Shown: positions 38,828-47,834, counted from the first letter of the stretch. The stretch is DNA of 64,000 nucleotides from an uncultured Gammaproteobacteria bacterium (GCA_913060975.1 CAJXVC010000002.1:186001-250000); one strand, 5' to 3'. Notes: a model not told the origin generated them from the sequence alone. Program-made: numbers and translations.

Positions 38828-41010
38828 TGTCTGCGTCGTTGCGCCTTGCGACGACCACTCTTGCGTTTGAGCCCGCCAGCAGCTGTTTTGCGTTCCGGCG
38901 GTGGAATGAGGTGTTGTTTGCCTGTGCCAATCAAATCTGAACGACCAAGACGGTCCAGCGCTTCACGTAACATCGGCCAGTTTTTCTCATCGTGGTAACG
39001 CAGGAATGCTTTCTGTAGGCGACGGTCATCGAGGTCGCGGCAGATTGTCACTTGTTCGCTTTTATAGCGTACTTTCTGTAGTGGATTCTTCTGTGAATAG
39101 TACATGGCGGTCGCCAGTGCCATCGGTGAGGGATAAAAGGTTTGCACCTGATCCGGTTTGAAATTATGCGTCTTCAACCACAAGCTCAAGTTGAGCATGT
39201 CTTCTTCATCGCAACCCGGATGCGCCGCAATAAAGTAGGGTATCAGATACTGTTCTTTGCCAGCCCTCTTGGAAAACTTGTCGAACAGCTTCTTGAACTC
39301 ATCGTAGGCATTGATGCTCGGTTTCATCATTTTATCGAGCGTTTTATTTTCGCTGTGTTCTGGGGCAATCTTCAGATAACCGCCGACATGGTGCGTAACC
39401 AATTCTTCAACATATTCCGGGTCGCGCAGGGCCAGATCGTAGCGTAGCCCCGATGCTATGGCGATGCGCTTGACGCCCGGTACTGCCCGGGCCCGGCGAT
39501 AGAGTTGTGTGGTAGGGCTATGGTCAGTATTCAGGTGCTGACAGATATTGGGGTAGACACAAGATAGCCGCTTGCAGGATTTTTGAATCTTCGGCGATTT
39601 ACAATTCAGCTTGTACATATTCGCCGTCGGGCCGCCGAGATCGGAAATCGTACCGGTAAAGCCAGGCACCTGATCGCGAATCTTTTCGATCTCCCGGATT
39701 ACCGAATCTTCTGAACGGCTTTGAATAATGCGTCCTTCATGTTCGGTAATGGAACAGAACGTACAGCCACCAAAACAGCCACGCATGATATTGACCGATG
39801 TCTTGATCATGTCGTAGGCAGGAATGCGGGCATTGCCATAACTTGGGTGCGGCCGACGCTGGTAAGGCAGATCAAAAATCCAGTCCATCTCCTCGGTATC
39901 CAGAGGAATGGGTGGCGGATTGACCCAGATATCTTTTGTGTCGTGTTTCTGTACCAGTGTTTTGGCGTTGAACGGATTGGCTTCCTGATGCAGCACGCGA
40001 GAAGCATGCGCATACAAAGCCGGGTCATTTGTCACTTTGCTGAATGAAGGCAGGCGAATGTAACTGGTGGCCGGATCAAAATCATACTGGCGCTGCAACG
40101 GCAAAGGAATGATACGCACAGCCTGGGGCTCATCAGTATTCGCTGCGGTCTGTTGCGGGGCTTCGCCGCAAGCGGTCGGCGCTTCTTCGAGTTCCCCGTT
40201 AGCACTGGTATTATGGTACTCATAGGGGTTAGGCATCTTGTCGATCTTGGATGGCCAATCAATACGCGTGGAATCGATTTCCGTCCATCCTTCCGGGGCG
40301 TGATCCACCACCATTGCGGTGCCGCGTAGATCCCAGCATTCGCTGACAGGTTTGCCCGTGGAGATTTCATGGGCCAGTTCGGTGAGCGCTCTTTCGGCAT
40401 TGCCGTACAGCAGTATGTCGGCGTTGGAATCAATCAGAATTGAACGACGGACCTGATCACTCCAGTAGTCATACTGGGCTATTCTGCGCAGGCTGGCTTC
40501 GATGCCGCCGATCACAATTGGCGTGTCGTAGTAGGCCTCGCGACAGCGCTGACTGTAGACGATGACAGATCGGTCCGGGCGTTTTCCTGCTTCACCATTT
40601 GGGGTATAGGCGTCGTCGCTACGCAGTCGCAAGTCTGCGGTATAGCGATTAATCAGCGAATCCATATTGCCGCCGGTAACGCCAAAAAACAGATTCGGCT
40701 GACCTAATCGCATGAAGTCACTTTTGTCATGCCAGGCAGGCTGGGAAATGATGCCGACACGAAAACCCTGCGCCTCCAGTAAACGACCGACGACGGCCAT
40801 GCCAAAGCTGGGGTGGTCTACGTAGGCATCAGCTGTGACCAGAATGATGTCGCAACTGTCCCAGCCCAACTCATCCATTTCGGCGCGAGACATCGGCAGA
40901 TAGGGTGCCGTTCCGAAGCACTCGGCCCAGTATTTGGGGTAAGTGAAAAGCTTACGACATTCGTGTTGGTGCCGAGTCGCGACTCGAGCTGTGCTGGCAG
41001 TTGCTGTCAT
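38824..41010 (-). CDS. ygiQ: YgiQ-family radical SAM protein
   Basis: 728 aa. [19 protein letters not shown] supplies the CxxxCxxC 4Fe-4S site; the N-terminal UPF0313-type domain has [20 protein letters not shown] and [20 protein letters not shown] Cys-rich segment, [21 protein letters not shown], may hold another metal site. The C-terminal tail is basic ([13 protein letters not shown]), suggesting RNA contact. Function of YgiQ is not established. It converges with the AAA+ gene, sharing a CTAG stop palindrome. Confidence 0.93.
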   Translation of the reverse strand: MTATASTARVATRHQHECRKLFTYPKYWAECFGTAPYLPMSRAEMDELGWDSCDIILVTADAYVDHPSFGMAVVGRLLEAQGFRVGIISQPAWHDKSDFMRLGQPNLFFGVTGGNMDSLINRYTADLRLRSDDAYTPNGEAGKRPDRSVIVYSQRCREAYYDTPIVIGGIEASLRRIAQYDYWSDQVRRSILIDSNADILLYGNAERALTELAHEISTGKPVSECWDLRGTAMVVDHAPEGWTEIDSTRIDWPSKIDKMPNPYEYHNTSANGELEEAPTACGEAPQQTAANTDEPQAVRIIPLPLQRQYDFDPATSYIRLPSFSKVTNDPALYAHASRVLHQEANPFNAKTLVQKHDTKDIWVNPPPIPLDTEEMDWIFDLPYQRRPHPSYGNARIPAYDMIKTSVNIMRGCFGGCTFCSITEHEGRIIQSRSEDSVIREIEKIRDQVPGFTGTISDLGGPTANMYKLNCKSPKIQKSCKRLSCVYPNICQHLNTDHSPTTQLYRRARAVPGVKRIAIASGLRYDLALRDPEYVEELVTHHVGGYLKIAPEHSENKTLDKMMKPSINAYDEFKKLFDKFSKRAGKEQYLIPYFIAAHPGCDEEDMLNLSLWLKTHNFKPDQVQTFYPSPMALATAMYYSQKNPLQKVRYKSEQVTICRDLDDRRLQKAFLRYHDEKNWPMLREALDRLGRSDLIGTGKQHLIPPPERKTAAGGLKRKSGRRKAQRRRH

Positions 41011-41039
41011 AGTGGGTGATTATTGTTAAGCGAAACGCT

Positions 41040-42368
41040 TTAGAGGAATTGATTGAGTGGCAAAATGTCGCCGTTTAAATTGAATTCGCCATCTGCGAGC
41101 GAAGCCTGAAGCAGAATGCGTCCGTTTTCAATGCGAATAAAGCCTTGTTGAGCATAGGTATCGATCATCTGTGCCGCCGGGCTACGCATCACCGCATCCA
41201 GATCCAGATCGATGGTCAGGCTCATCTCCAGGGCATTAACGACCGCGGCAGGGGCGAGTGAGGCAAAATCGGCAAGATCCGGCACGCCGCTCCAGGTGAC
41301 ATGCAACTCGGCGTTGTGATCACCGGCAAACGCCGAGGTGTTGAGTTCATTGTGAGTCACCAGTCGATTGCGCAGAAAAATCAGTGCAATGTCTTCACCC
41401 AGAGCACTGGAGTCCATGCTCATTGTGCCGCCGGCATTGATGTCAGCCTGCATTTGTTCTGCCAGATCATAGTACCCCTGAATTAATGAGCGCGAGATTT
41501 CATTGATCTGTGAGTCGAACTGTAAATAGGTCACTGGCAATTCCATGACGATATCGTTGAGAGTCAGTGACTGGGCGATATCGATGGCACTGGCGTCTTC
41601 TGCCGATTGCCGCAGAACCGAGTCTGTCTCCACGCTGGCTATAGAAAACGGAAAAGGACCAGCGCTGGAGATTTGATCGGCGAGCAGAGTCGCATTGGCG
41701 GGCGCCATGACATCATTTAACTGATCGGAATGGCTACTCAGGCTAATACCGTTGATCGTGAAACCCATGTCGCCCGCTGGGTTATAGGCGCTGAACGCCC
41801 CCATGTTGAGCGTGAAATCGGCAGACAGATCGGCCTGACTATGCAGGCTGGCTGTGAGTCCCGCAAAAGCCAGAGTGCCGTCGGTGCCGTTGTAGTTTAT
41901 CGGGTCGATTTGCAAGTTCAGCAGTAAAGATTGATCAAAATAGACAAGCAGATCGAAATAAATTTCTGGCGCGGGAAAGGGCAGTTCATTCAGTGTTTCA
42001 TTGAGTTCTTCGTTTAATTCTGCATCTTCAATGCGTGGTTCGATGCGGGCCTGTGCCAAGCCCAGATTGACGCCTTCAGGTGTCATCAGAAGTGGTCCAT
42101 GGTTGATGGCAAAATCCAGTTCCAGTACCAGAGGCTCTTCCAGGCCCAGCGGGTTGTACTCAGCGATAATCGTTGCGCTGCTGGAAAACCAACCGCTGGC
42201 GAAATCCTCTTCACGAAATTGCAATTGCTGACCGGCTTCGGCGGGGAACAGGCTGGTTATATTATTGAGTAAGTTGGCGCGGATGTTTTGCCCGATAATC
42301 CAAGGTGTAACCACAAGCAGAACAAGCACTGCCAGCAGTGGGATCAGGGATAGTTTAAGTAGTCGCAT
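41040..42368 (-). CDS. YdgA-like protein (DUF945)
   Basis: 442 aa. An N-terminal signal anchor (LSLIPLLAVLVLLVVTPWII) leads a periplasmic region. Later segments QLQFREEDFASGWFSSSATI and FAINHGPLLMT match the DUF945 family; the C-terminal part has the regular beta-strand pattern of AsmA/TamB-like folds. Members in E. coli (YdgA, YihF) are linked to the envelope, with unclear function. It starts 88 bases from the SufR-like gene, which is transcribed the same way just upstream. Confidence 0.85.
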   Translation of the reverse strand: MRLLKLSLIPLLAVLVLLVVTPWIIGQNIRANLLNNITSLFPAEAGQQLQFREEDFASGWFSSSATIIAEYNPLGLEEPLVLELDFAINHGPLLMTPEGVNLGLAQARIEPRIEDAELNEELNETLNELPFPAPEIYFDLLVYFDQSLLLNLQIDPINYNGTDGTLAFAGLTASLHSQADLSADFTLNMGAFSAYNPAGDMGFTINGISLSSHSDQLNDVMAPANATLLADQISSAGPFPFSIASVETDSVLRQSAEDASAIDIAQSLTLNDIVMELPVTYLQFDSQINEISRSLIQGYYDLAEQMQADINAGGTMSMDSSALGEDIALIFLRNRLVTHNELNTSAFAGDHNAELHVTWSGVPDLADFASLAPAAVVNALEMSLTIDLDLDAVMRSPAAQMIDTYAQQGFIRIENGRILLQASLADGEFNLNGDILPLNQFL

Positions 42369-42456
42369 TAACAGGAATTTGCCGAGTGAGATATTGCGTG
42401 CACTATACCAGAAAGCGCGACTTACAGCGGGGAAAGTGTCAGCTTAAATACGCGAT

Positions 42457-43092
42457 TCAGGCGAGTGGTGTAATCTTGTAGGCGCAGCGACGCGCACCGG
42501 ATAGCAGGTGGTCAACCCTTTCCACTTTGGCCTGGGAGTTAAACAGTGATTGAAACAGGGTCAACTCGGCATGGCAGAATTGTTGACAGCTTTCGGCAGC
42601 CGCGCAAATAGGGCAGTGGTTTTCGATCAGCATCCAGCCATCTGGTAGCAGGCGGACTTCTGCCATGTAGCCTTCCATGCTGCGCTGCGCGGCCAGCGCC
42701 CTGACTCTGTCTGTTAGCTCTGAACCAGCCTGGTCCAGCGCTTTTTCATATTGGCCTTGCACCTTGTCGTTACGAGCAGTTATTACCCGGGACAGGCCAT
42801 CTTCACCGAATTCATGCCGCAGCACATCAATAAGCTCGACAGTAATCTGGGAATGGCTGTCAGGAAACTGTTGGTGGCCAGTTGTCGTGAGCTGCCAAAG
42901 ATGTACCGGCCGGCCGCGGGTCTGCCGGGTTTCTTCTCTAGTGCTGACCAGGCCTTGATCGGCCAGCGCCGTCAGGTGCTGGCGTGCGCCCATGGTGGTC
43001 ATGCCAAGCTGCTTGGCCAAAATTTTAACTGATTGCGGGCCGCGGGTTTTCAGGCAATGCAGGAGACGTTGTGGGCTTTTTGCCAGTTCCAT
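42457..43092 (-). CDS. SufR-like Fe-S transcriptional regulator
   Basis: 211 aa. Residues 8-70 form a winged helix: LLHCLKTRGPQSVKILAKQL, MTTMGARQHLTALADQGLV, then the wing RGRPVHLWQL. The C-terminal part contains Cys160, Cys163, Cys169, Cys173 and Cys203; the Cys160-X12-Cys173 ... Cys203 layout resembles the Fe-S ligands of SufR. Such regulators repress their targets when the cluster is loaded. No suf genes are near. It is divergent from a VOC gene, and two copies of a palindrome (AAAGTA-N2-TACTTT) lie in the gap, so it very likely controls itself and that gene. Confidence 0.85.
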   Translation of the reverse strand: MELAKSPQRLLHCLKTRGPQSVKILAKQLGMTTMGARQHLTALADQGLVSTREETRQTRGRPVHLWQLTTTGHQQFPDSHSQITVELIDVLRHEFGEDGLSRVITARNDKVQGQYEKALDQAGSELTDRVRALAAQRSMEGYMAEVRLLPDGWMLIENHCPICAAAESCQQFCHAELTLFQSLFNSQAKVERVDHLLSGARRCAYKITPLA

Positions 43093-43142
43093 AATGGTTC
43101 CGTAGCAGTGACTGCGCTATGAAGTTAGTCGGCCATTTAAAC

Positions 43143-43156
43143 AAAGTATTTACTTT
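43143..43156. promoter_or_regulatory. Operator copy 1 for the SufR-like regulator
   Basis: AAAGTATTTACTTT, a palindrome with 6-base arms (AAAGTA/TACTTT) and a 2-base centre. It lies on the regulator side of the divergent gap, 50 bases from its start, and matches the core of the second copy 38 bases further on. Confidence 0.6.
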
Positions 43157-43176
43157 TATTAAAGGTTGTGGATTAA

Positions 43177-43198
43177 TAGTAAAGTAATTACTTTACTA
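43177..43198. promoter_or_regulatory. Operator copy 2, 22-bp perfect palindrome
   Basis: A perfect 22-bp palindrome with core AAAGTAATTACTTT, ending 20 bases before the VOC start and eight bases before its GGAGG ribosome site. In this position a bound protein would block transcription of the VOC gene. The 38-base distance between copy centres is close to 3.6 helix turns. Confidence 0.7.
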
Positions 43199-43218
43199 AA
43201 TAAGCGGAGGATATGGTG

Positions 43219-43617
43219 ATGGCCCGAATTGAACATTTACATGTTGATGTGGATTCACTAAACGCGACGTTGGCGTTTTTGGAAACAGCGGATCGTTCCC
43301 TGAGTTGTCGGGGGCAGGGTAACGACGCCAGCTTTGGATCGTGGGTGCATCTCGGCGATGCCAGCAACTATATCGCCATGACTGAGGTAAAAGGGGCTAA
43401 AGCACCGGCGGGCTTGCGCCACATTGGTGTCGTGGTTGAGGATCTGGATGGCGTGATGCAGCGTTTGCAAGCAGCTGGTTTTGAGCCAACAGACAGCAGT
43501 GCACTGGATGGCCATCCCTATCGGCGTCGTGTCTATTACGCGGACCCTAACGGCCTGCCTTGGGAATTTATTGAATACCTGACCCAGAACCCCGAGCTGC
43601 AAAACCAGTACGACTAA
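43219..43617 (+). CDS. VOC-family protein (glyoxalase/bleomycin-resistance fold)
   Basis: 132 aa from ATG 43219, eight bases after GGAGG; ATG 43213 lies too close to it. One VOC domain with two beta-alpha-beta-beta-beta units: ARIEHLHVDVDSLNATLAFL, then GLRHIGVVVEDLDGVMQRL, and the end RRVYYADPNGLPWEFIEY, a pattern that can bind a metal through His and Glu. Reaction unknown. It is under the palindromic operator shared with the SufR-like regulator, which hints at a role in oxidative or metal stress. Confidence 0.85.
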   Translation: MARIEHLHVDVDSLNATLAFLETADRSLSCRGQGNDASFGSWVHLGDASNYIAMTEVKGAKAPAGLRHIGVVVEDLDGVMQRLQAAGFEPTDSSALDGHPYRRRVYYADPNGLPWEFIEYLTQNPELQNQYD

Positions 43618-43820
43618 TCAAGGCTGTTTGGCTGTATCGGCCCGCGTTACAACCGCACTGCAAGGCTTGTCGTCTGTGCGCTTGGCGGCGAAATGGGACC
43701 AAGCGCCGCGAGCACGCTGTGATCTGGCGCAACAGCAGTTGTCAACGCAACTTCTCAACCAGTACTCTGAACATCAAAAGGCTACTTGCGCGGCGCAACT
43801 GAAATTGGAGTTCAAGGCTG

Positions 43821-44381
43821 ATGAAAAGCAATCTAAAAATGCCAAGCCACCGTCGCTTGCCAAGCGCGTGTTCACAGCGTGGCGGGGTACTCGCATTTGG
43901 CCTGCTAGGATTGCTGGGAGTGGTTTTGCTCGCAGGGGCAATCTGGTTCTTTACTTGTCCTTGTGAGCGTACGCCCGGAGCGTATTTGTTTGGCGAAGTC
44001 GCCGAGCAACCGGTTGCGAACTGGCAATTTGCCAATTCTGTTGAGCTGTGCCAATTGCAGACCTACCCCGGATTGATTCCTCACGCACTCAATCTCAATT
44101 GCATGGCCTCCCAGGAAGGGCAGTTATATTTAAGCTGCTCGCAATGCGAAGGCAAACGCTGGTCGACGGCTGCTCTGGATAATTCAAATGCCAGGCTGCG
44201 TATAGATGGCACAGTCTATCCAGTGTCGCTTGCACGGGTAACGCAACCAGCTGAACTGGATACGGCCTGGCAAGCGCGTTACAGCAAATTGCAGCAACTC
44301 AGTGGCGACAATGCCGGTGCAGCGCAAGATGTGCCAGAGCGGCCGGGGCACTGGTGGTCTTTTCAGGTGGTCTCCCGATAA
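43821..44381 (+). CDS. Membrane-anchored Cys-containing protein, unknown function
   Basis: 186 aa. One membrane helix near the start (GVLAFGLLGLLGVVLLAGAI) is followed by FFTCPCERTPGAYLFGE, then a small domain with CQLQTYPG, MASQEGQLYLSCSQCEGKRW and LRIDGTVYPVSLARVTQPAE. The strand pattern is like split-barrel flavin or nitroreductase-type folds, but this is only an impression. Six Cys (three CxC or CxxC-like spots) could bind a metal or form disulfides outside the cytoplasm. An overlapping forward frame at 43628-43966 is a shadow. Confidence 0.65.
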   Translation: MKSNLKMPSHRRLPSACSQRGGVLAFGLLGLLGVVLLAGAIWFFTCPCERTPGAYLFGEVAEQPVANWQFANSVELCQLQTYPGLIPHALNLNCMASQEGQLYLSCSQCEGKRWSTAALDNSNARLRIDGTVYPVSLARVTQPAELDTAWQARYSKLQQLSGDNAGAAQDVPERPGHWWSFQVVSR

Positions 44382-44459
44382 CAGGATTTTAAGGCTTTAC
44401 CAGACGTAACTGGCTAGCTGTAAAGAATCGAAGGAAAGGCAACTTGCCGTAGCGGCAGT

Positions 44460-44693
44460 TTAGTTAGCGGCGTTGTCTTTGTGTTGCGCTTTCTCATTGC
44501 CGAACTTGAATTGCCCGGTCACTTTGGCCAGTGTCAGTTGTCGCTCGCCTTCAGATTGTTGCTCCAATCTTGCTATTAACTTTACAGCTTCCTTGCCCGA
44601 GACGGTGCGAGCATGCTTGCCATGGCAGGTTATTCTCACGCGGTCCGACTTCAATAGTTGAAAAGCAAACGGGTTGTTACTGAGGTCAGGCAT
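44460..44693 (-). CDS. Small conserved-type protein coupled to elaA
   Basis: 77 aa from ATG 44693, which lies inside the last codons of the acetyltransferase gene (8-base overlap); a longer frame to 44900 would run antisense-free through that gene and is not needed. The sequence NPFAFQLLKSDRVRITCHGK, then TVSGKEAVKLIARLEQ and LAKVTGQFKFGNE, has the look of a compact basic protein seen in other gammaproteobacteria. No known function; translation is probably coupled. Confidence 0.7.
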   Translation of the reverse strand: MPDLSNNPFAFQLLKSDRVRITCHGKHARTVSGKEAVKLIARLEQQSEGERQLTLAKVTGQFKFGNEKAQHKDNAAN

Positions 44694-45198
44694 CAGCAAT
44701 TTTGTCTGTAAGTGCTGTCTCGTGAGCATCACTTTGTGGGTTATCTCTACTCGCAAGATGCATCTCGAGATGCGGTATATTGTCTTCCATGTAGGGCCCT
44801 TTGACCTTGGTGAACCCGAAGCTACGATAGAACTCTTCCAGATATTGCTGGGCGGAAATGATAATGTCCTGATCGGGCCAACGTTGCTGACATTGCGCAA
44901 TGCAATGACTCATCAGGGCCCGACCAAATCCATCGCGACGCACGCTCGCGGCACTCACCACACGGCCAATAGAAACGGCATCGTATTTACTACCGCGGGG
45001 CAAAAGCCGGGCGTAACACAGCAATTCTTCGCCACGATACCCAAGCACATGCAAAGCTTGCTGGTCACAGTTGTCCATATCCTGAAAAGGGCAAACCTGT
45101 TCCACCACAAACACTTCGCTGCGCAAGCGTAGCAGGGCATACAACTGGGTTGTCGTGAGATCGGCAAAGGGCAGGCAAAGAAACTGAGCAGCGAGCAT
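44686..45198 (-). CDS. elaA: ElaA-type GNAT acetyltransferase
   Basis: 170 aa from ATG 45198; the longer frame to 45414 runs into tRNA-Arg and is not coding. The GNAT fold shows LYALLRLRSEVFVVEQVCPF, YARLLPRG, SIGRVVSAASVRRDGFGRAL (acetyl-CoA pyrophosphate loop) and YRSFGFTKVKGPYMEDNIPH, the ElaA signature. The acceptor is unknown. It begins 85 bases after the hairpin of tRNA-Arg on the same strand, so the tRNA and this gene could share a transcript. Confidence 0.9.
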   Translation of the reverse strand: MLAAQFLCLPFADLTTTQLYALLRLRSEVFVVEQVCPFQDMDNCDQQALHVLGYRGEELLCYARLLPRGSKYDAVSIGRVVSAASVRRDGFGRALMSHCIAQCQQRWPDQDIIISAQQYLEEFYRSFGFTKVKGPYMEDNIPHLEMHLASRDNPQSDAHETALTDKIADA

Positions 45199-45282
45199 GG
45201 CGGAACCTGATGTGAAGTTGTGGGAGCAAACAACGAGACAGAAAATTAACCGACAGTTGCTAACCAAGTCGACCCACGGCAG

Positions 45283-45320
45283 CCAATTCCCAATGGCCCA
45301 GGCGGGTCCTTGGGAATTGG
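45283..45320 (-). repeat. Long hairpin containing the tRNA CCA end
   Basis: On the minus strand the sequence starts at the CCA of tRNA-Arg and folds into a stem: 11 perfect pairs (CCAATTCCCAA with TTGGGAATTGG), then inner pairs GG/CC and GGG/CCC with two single-base bulges and a 4-base loop. There is no T tract after it, so it is not a standard terminator. Confidence 0.75.
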
Positions 45321-45394
45321 TGCCCCGGGCAGGATTCGAACCTGCGACCTGCCCCTTAGGAGGGGGCCGCGCTATCCAGCTGTGCCACCGGGGC
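45318..45394 (-). tRNA. tRNA-Arg (anticodon CCT)
   Basis: Cloverleaf read on the minus strand: acceptor GCCCCGG / CCGGGGC, T-arm GCAGG-TTCGAAT-CCTGC, anticodon loop CTCCTAA between GCCCC and GGGGC stems, giving anticodon CCT for AGG codons. The discriminator is A and CCA is encoded (rc of 45318-45320). The D-stem has one mismatch. 77 bases including CCA. Confidence 0.93.
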
Positions 45395-45909
45395 AACCGA
45401 GCAGGAGTATACATGCCACGCTGCGCAAATTGGAGTGTAAGTAGTGTTGCGGGTAATACGGGCTGTCCTCAGCTGCGAAGCAGCGCAGACGGCGCAAAGT
45501 CCTGCCTGCAGGGTGAGGTTTTTGGCTAAGCCAAAACCAGTCCCCAACCCACCTGCCAACTCCAGGAATTCACACTGTTCACCACTAAATCAGCGATACT
45601 TTCCCTACTTTACCCCACCGATTGAGCACCGGACTCTTCATCTCCCGAGCCAGTTGGTGCCAAATATATCGATATTTGGTGCAAATGTGTGTTTCAGTTC
45701 TGCAATTACTTATGCATTTTCAGTTATCAGTTATTGAAAGAGTTAAATTTGTCAGAAAATTCCCTATAAAAATCAGGAAGTTGACCTGTTGCCGCTGTGG
45801 GCACAAAATTAATTCCAGTTTTTACACACTTATTGCCAAAGCTGGCTCAGGGATCGCAGCAACGCACTTTGGCGCAGTTTCACCATTATTACGGGCAGTG
45901 GGGATTATT
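45395..45909. other. Gene-free region upstream of tRNA-Arg
   Basis: No supported gene. Two small hairpins occur: GCTGC-GAA-GCAGC near 45471-45483 and GGTTTTTGGC-TAA-GCCAAAACC at 45517-45538. The 3' half is AT-rich. A longer forward frame from 45622 covers part of it but its own start is not convincing. The tRNA promoter must lie in the left end of this stretch. Confidence 0.45.
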
Positions 45910-46299
45910 ATGGGTGACGTCGTACAGCTTCGCGATTTTCGATTCGAAGAAGAGATCAGTCTGCGCACGATCCAAACAGATGCATTAGTGCCAGTGGAAT
46001 TCGGTGTTGGCTTGGCAGATCGGCAGCAGTGCCTGCTCAAGATTGCCGAATTGGGCATCCGCCGTGTGGAAGTTCATCAACTGAAAGGCCAGTCCGGTGC
46101 ATCACTCTGCATGATGAGCATCAACGACGCGATCTGGTTGAACAAAAAGCTACTGGAATGCGAGGAACTAAGCGATGCGGAGATTGCTGAGCGTATTGAC
46201 TTGATTCAAATGCTGGAAAACTCCAACCCGTCTATGCTGGAAGCAATGTGGAAGGCGTTTACAGTACAATATTCAGTAGCGGCATTCCAAGCAGACTGA
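45910..46299 (+). CDS. Hypothetical cytoplasmic protein
   Basis: 129 aa from ATG 45910, chosen because the frame upstream (from 45622) has low-quality, hydrophobic and Cys-rich content with no start signals. MGDVVQLRDFRFEEEISLRT begins an acidic, mixed alpha/beta protein with no motif known to me; a helical end follows (LSDAEIAERIDLIQMLENSN, then MLEAMWKAFTVQY). No membrane segment or signal. Isolated between tRNA-Arg and ygfZ. Confidence 0.6.
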   Translation: MGDVVQLRDFRFEEEISLRTIQTDALVPVEFGVGLADRQQCLLKIAELGIRRVEVHQLKGQSGASLCMMSINDAIWLNKKLLECEELSDAEIAERIDLIQMLENSNPSMLEAMWKAFTVQYSVAAFQAD

Positions 46300-46378
46300 C
46301 TAGAACTGGAACAGGGCGCTATGACGCGCTCTCAAAATTGGCTGGTGCGCCGCACTTCTTTATTCAGCGCCAGCTCAT

Positions 46379-47302
46379 TCAAGCTCCGGCGCCTTGCCGG
46401 TTAGTGTAAGGCAACGGCTCCAATTTCACTGCTGTAAATTCCCCCGGAGCTGATGCCAGTGCCAGTTCGGCAGTTTCTGCCTCGGTTGGCAGTACAGCCA
46501 TTATATAATTTGGCTCATCAACACCTTCGACCACGCTCATTGGTTGTACGGGTAATTCAGCATCACCTATGCGGAGCATTAAATCAGCACTGCTTGGTAT
46601 CGGTTCCTTAGTACTTAACAGGTATAACCGCTTCTTGGGTGTGGCGCGATAGAACATGCGTGCCACGACTTCTTGCCCTGTATAGCAGCCTTTCTTGAAA
46701 TCGATAACGCCAGCGATGTCATAGTTAAGCAGCTGTGGCGTAAATTCTTCACTGTCACCTGCATTCACGTGCAGTATGCCGGCTCGCAATTCCTCTCTCA
46801 GCCAATCTTGCTGATTACCGGCTTGTCCTGCTTTCTGTATTTGCTGGGCAAGGGGGTGTTCACCGGTACACCAGAATTCCAGGCGAGCACCAGTCTCATC
46901 AGCATTGAGCAGGACAGCATCTTGTAATGGCGTGGCTGCATTGGCTGTGGTGGGCAATTTGATTGCCCCGAAGTCGCTCACGTTGGCATCAATAACGCCA
47001 AGAACCTTTGTGATGCTGTCGTCTCGTACCAGTTCGACCTTGGAAAAAACGGCGTAGCGAGCCAGCGTATCGAGGATTTTTTGCGCCATGCCTGGTTGCG
47101 TCTGTAACAGATAATCATCGTTGTACCTGACGATTCGAAAATCGGCAATTACGCGCCCCTTCAGATTACACAGCACCCCGCGTCGGCTAGATGTCAGAGT
47201 TACCTGTGTCATGTCGCAACTGACCTGTCCTTGCAGAAACTTCTCCGCATCGGGCCCGCTGATACGAATAAATTCCAAATGGGATAAATCAATGACTAAC
47301 AT
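46379..47302 (-). CDS. ygfZ: YgfZ/GcvT-like folate-binding Fe-S maintenance protein
   Basis: 307 aa from ATG 47302, which has AGGAG five bases upstream; the longer frame to 47455 lacks it. The signature FKKGCYTGQEVVAR, with its conserved Cys, is diagnostic; LVIDLSHLEFIRISGPDAEK and LCNLKGRVIADFRI match the GcvT-like fold. YgfZ uses tetrahydrofolate to help maintain certain Fe-S enzymes such as MiaB. Divergent from sdhE, the usual arrangement in gammaproteobacteria. Confidence 0.94.
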   Translation of the reverse strand: MLVIDLSHLEFIRISGPDAEKFLQGQVSCDMTQVTLTSSRRGVLCNLKGRVIADFRIVRYNDDYLLQTQPGMAQKILDTLARYAVFSKVELVRDDSITKVLGVIDANVSDFGAIKLPTTANAATPLQDAVLLNADETGARLEFWCTGEHPLAQQIQKAGQAGNQQDWLREELRAGILHVNAGDSEEFTPQLLNYDIAGVIDFKKGCYTGQEVVARMFYRATPKKRLYLLSTKEPIPSSADLMLRIGDAELPVQPMSVVEGVDEPNYIMAVLPTEAETAELALASAPGEFTAVKLEPLPYTNRQGAGA

Positions 47303-47545
47303 GGTGTCTCCTGTTGTTGCGATTTGGCTGCAGCGGCTGATCAAGTTAAACACGCTTGCTTCGATGTATATTGGGGCGGTCATTGGAATTCGCAACCCGG
47401 GCTGGAATTCGCCATAATGCGCGCTTCCGGGATGGTGGTCGTGCCAATGGCTCAACTACTGCCTCGACAGACTCTCAATATCAGTCTCAGTCTCGCCCTT
47501 GCGCCAGCGCAAGTATCGTATTCAATTTTTAGTCAGCGGATCAAT

Positions 47546-47800
47546 ATGTCGGAAATCAATGTGCAGCGAATCTATTGGCATAGCCGCCGCGGCATGCTCG
47601 AGTTGGATCTTTTGCTGATGCCCTTTGCCCGGGAAGTCTTTCCGTCGCTTAGCGAAGCAGAGCAATTACTGTATCAGGATTTTCTGGAGCAGGAAGATCA
47701 GGATTTGTTTGTCTGGTTAATGGAAAGAGGGCAGCCTGCACAAGCTCGTTTCACGCCAATCATCGAGCAAATTTTGGCGCATAGCCGTAAAGTCGACTAG
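47546..47800 (+). CDS. sdhE: Succinate dehydrogenase flavinylation factor SdhE
   Basis: 84 aa from ATG 47546. The five-helix protein has the RGMLELD motif (RGxxE) that assists covalent FAD attachment to SdhA; EDQDLFVWLMERGQPA is also typical. It is followed 34 bases later by cptA, with which it forms a conserved pair. Confidence 0.94.
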   Translation: MSEINVQRIYWHSRRGMLELDLLLMPFAREVFPSLSEAEQLLYQDFLEQEDQDLFVWLMERGQPAQARFTPIIEQILAHSRKVD

Positions 47801-47834
47801 TTTTAAACTGAACCCTGTTTAGTGAGAGCTGGTA

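Noticed and set aside
43628..43966. 112-aa forward frame before the membrane-anchored Cys protein
   Set aside because: Overlaps the start of the better-supported gene and shows no domain or ribosome site.
44694..44900. N-terminal extension of the small gene after elaA
   Set aside because: Would read through the coding region of elaA in another frame; the ATG at 44693 is better placed for coupling.
45622..45909. N-terminal extension of the hypothetical protein at 45910
   Set aside because: Hydrophobic, Cys-rich and atypical sequence without a start signal; likely leader DNA.
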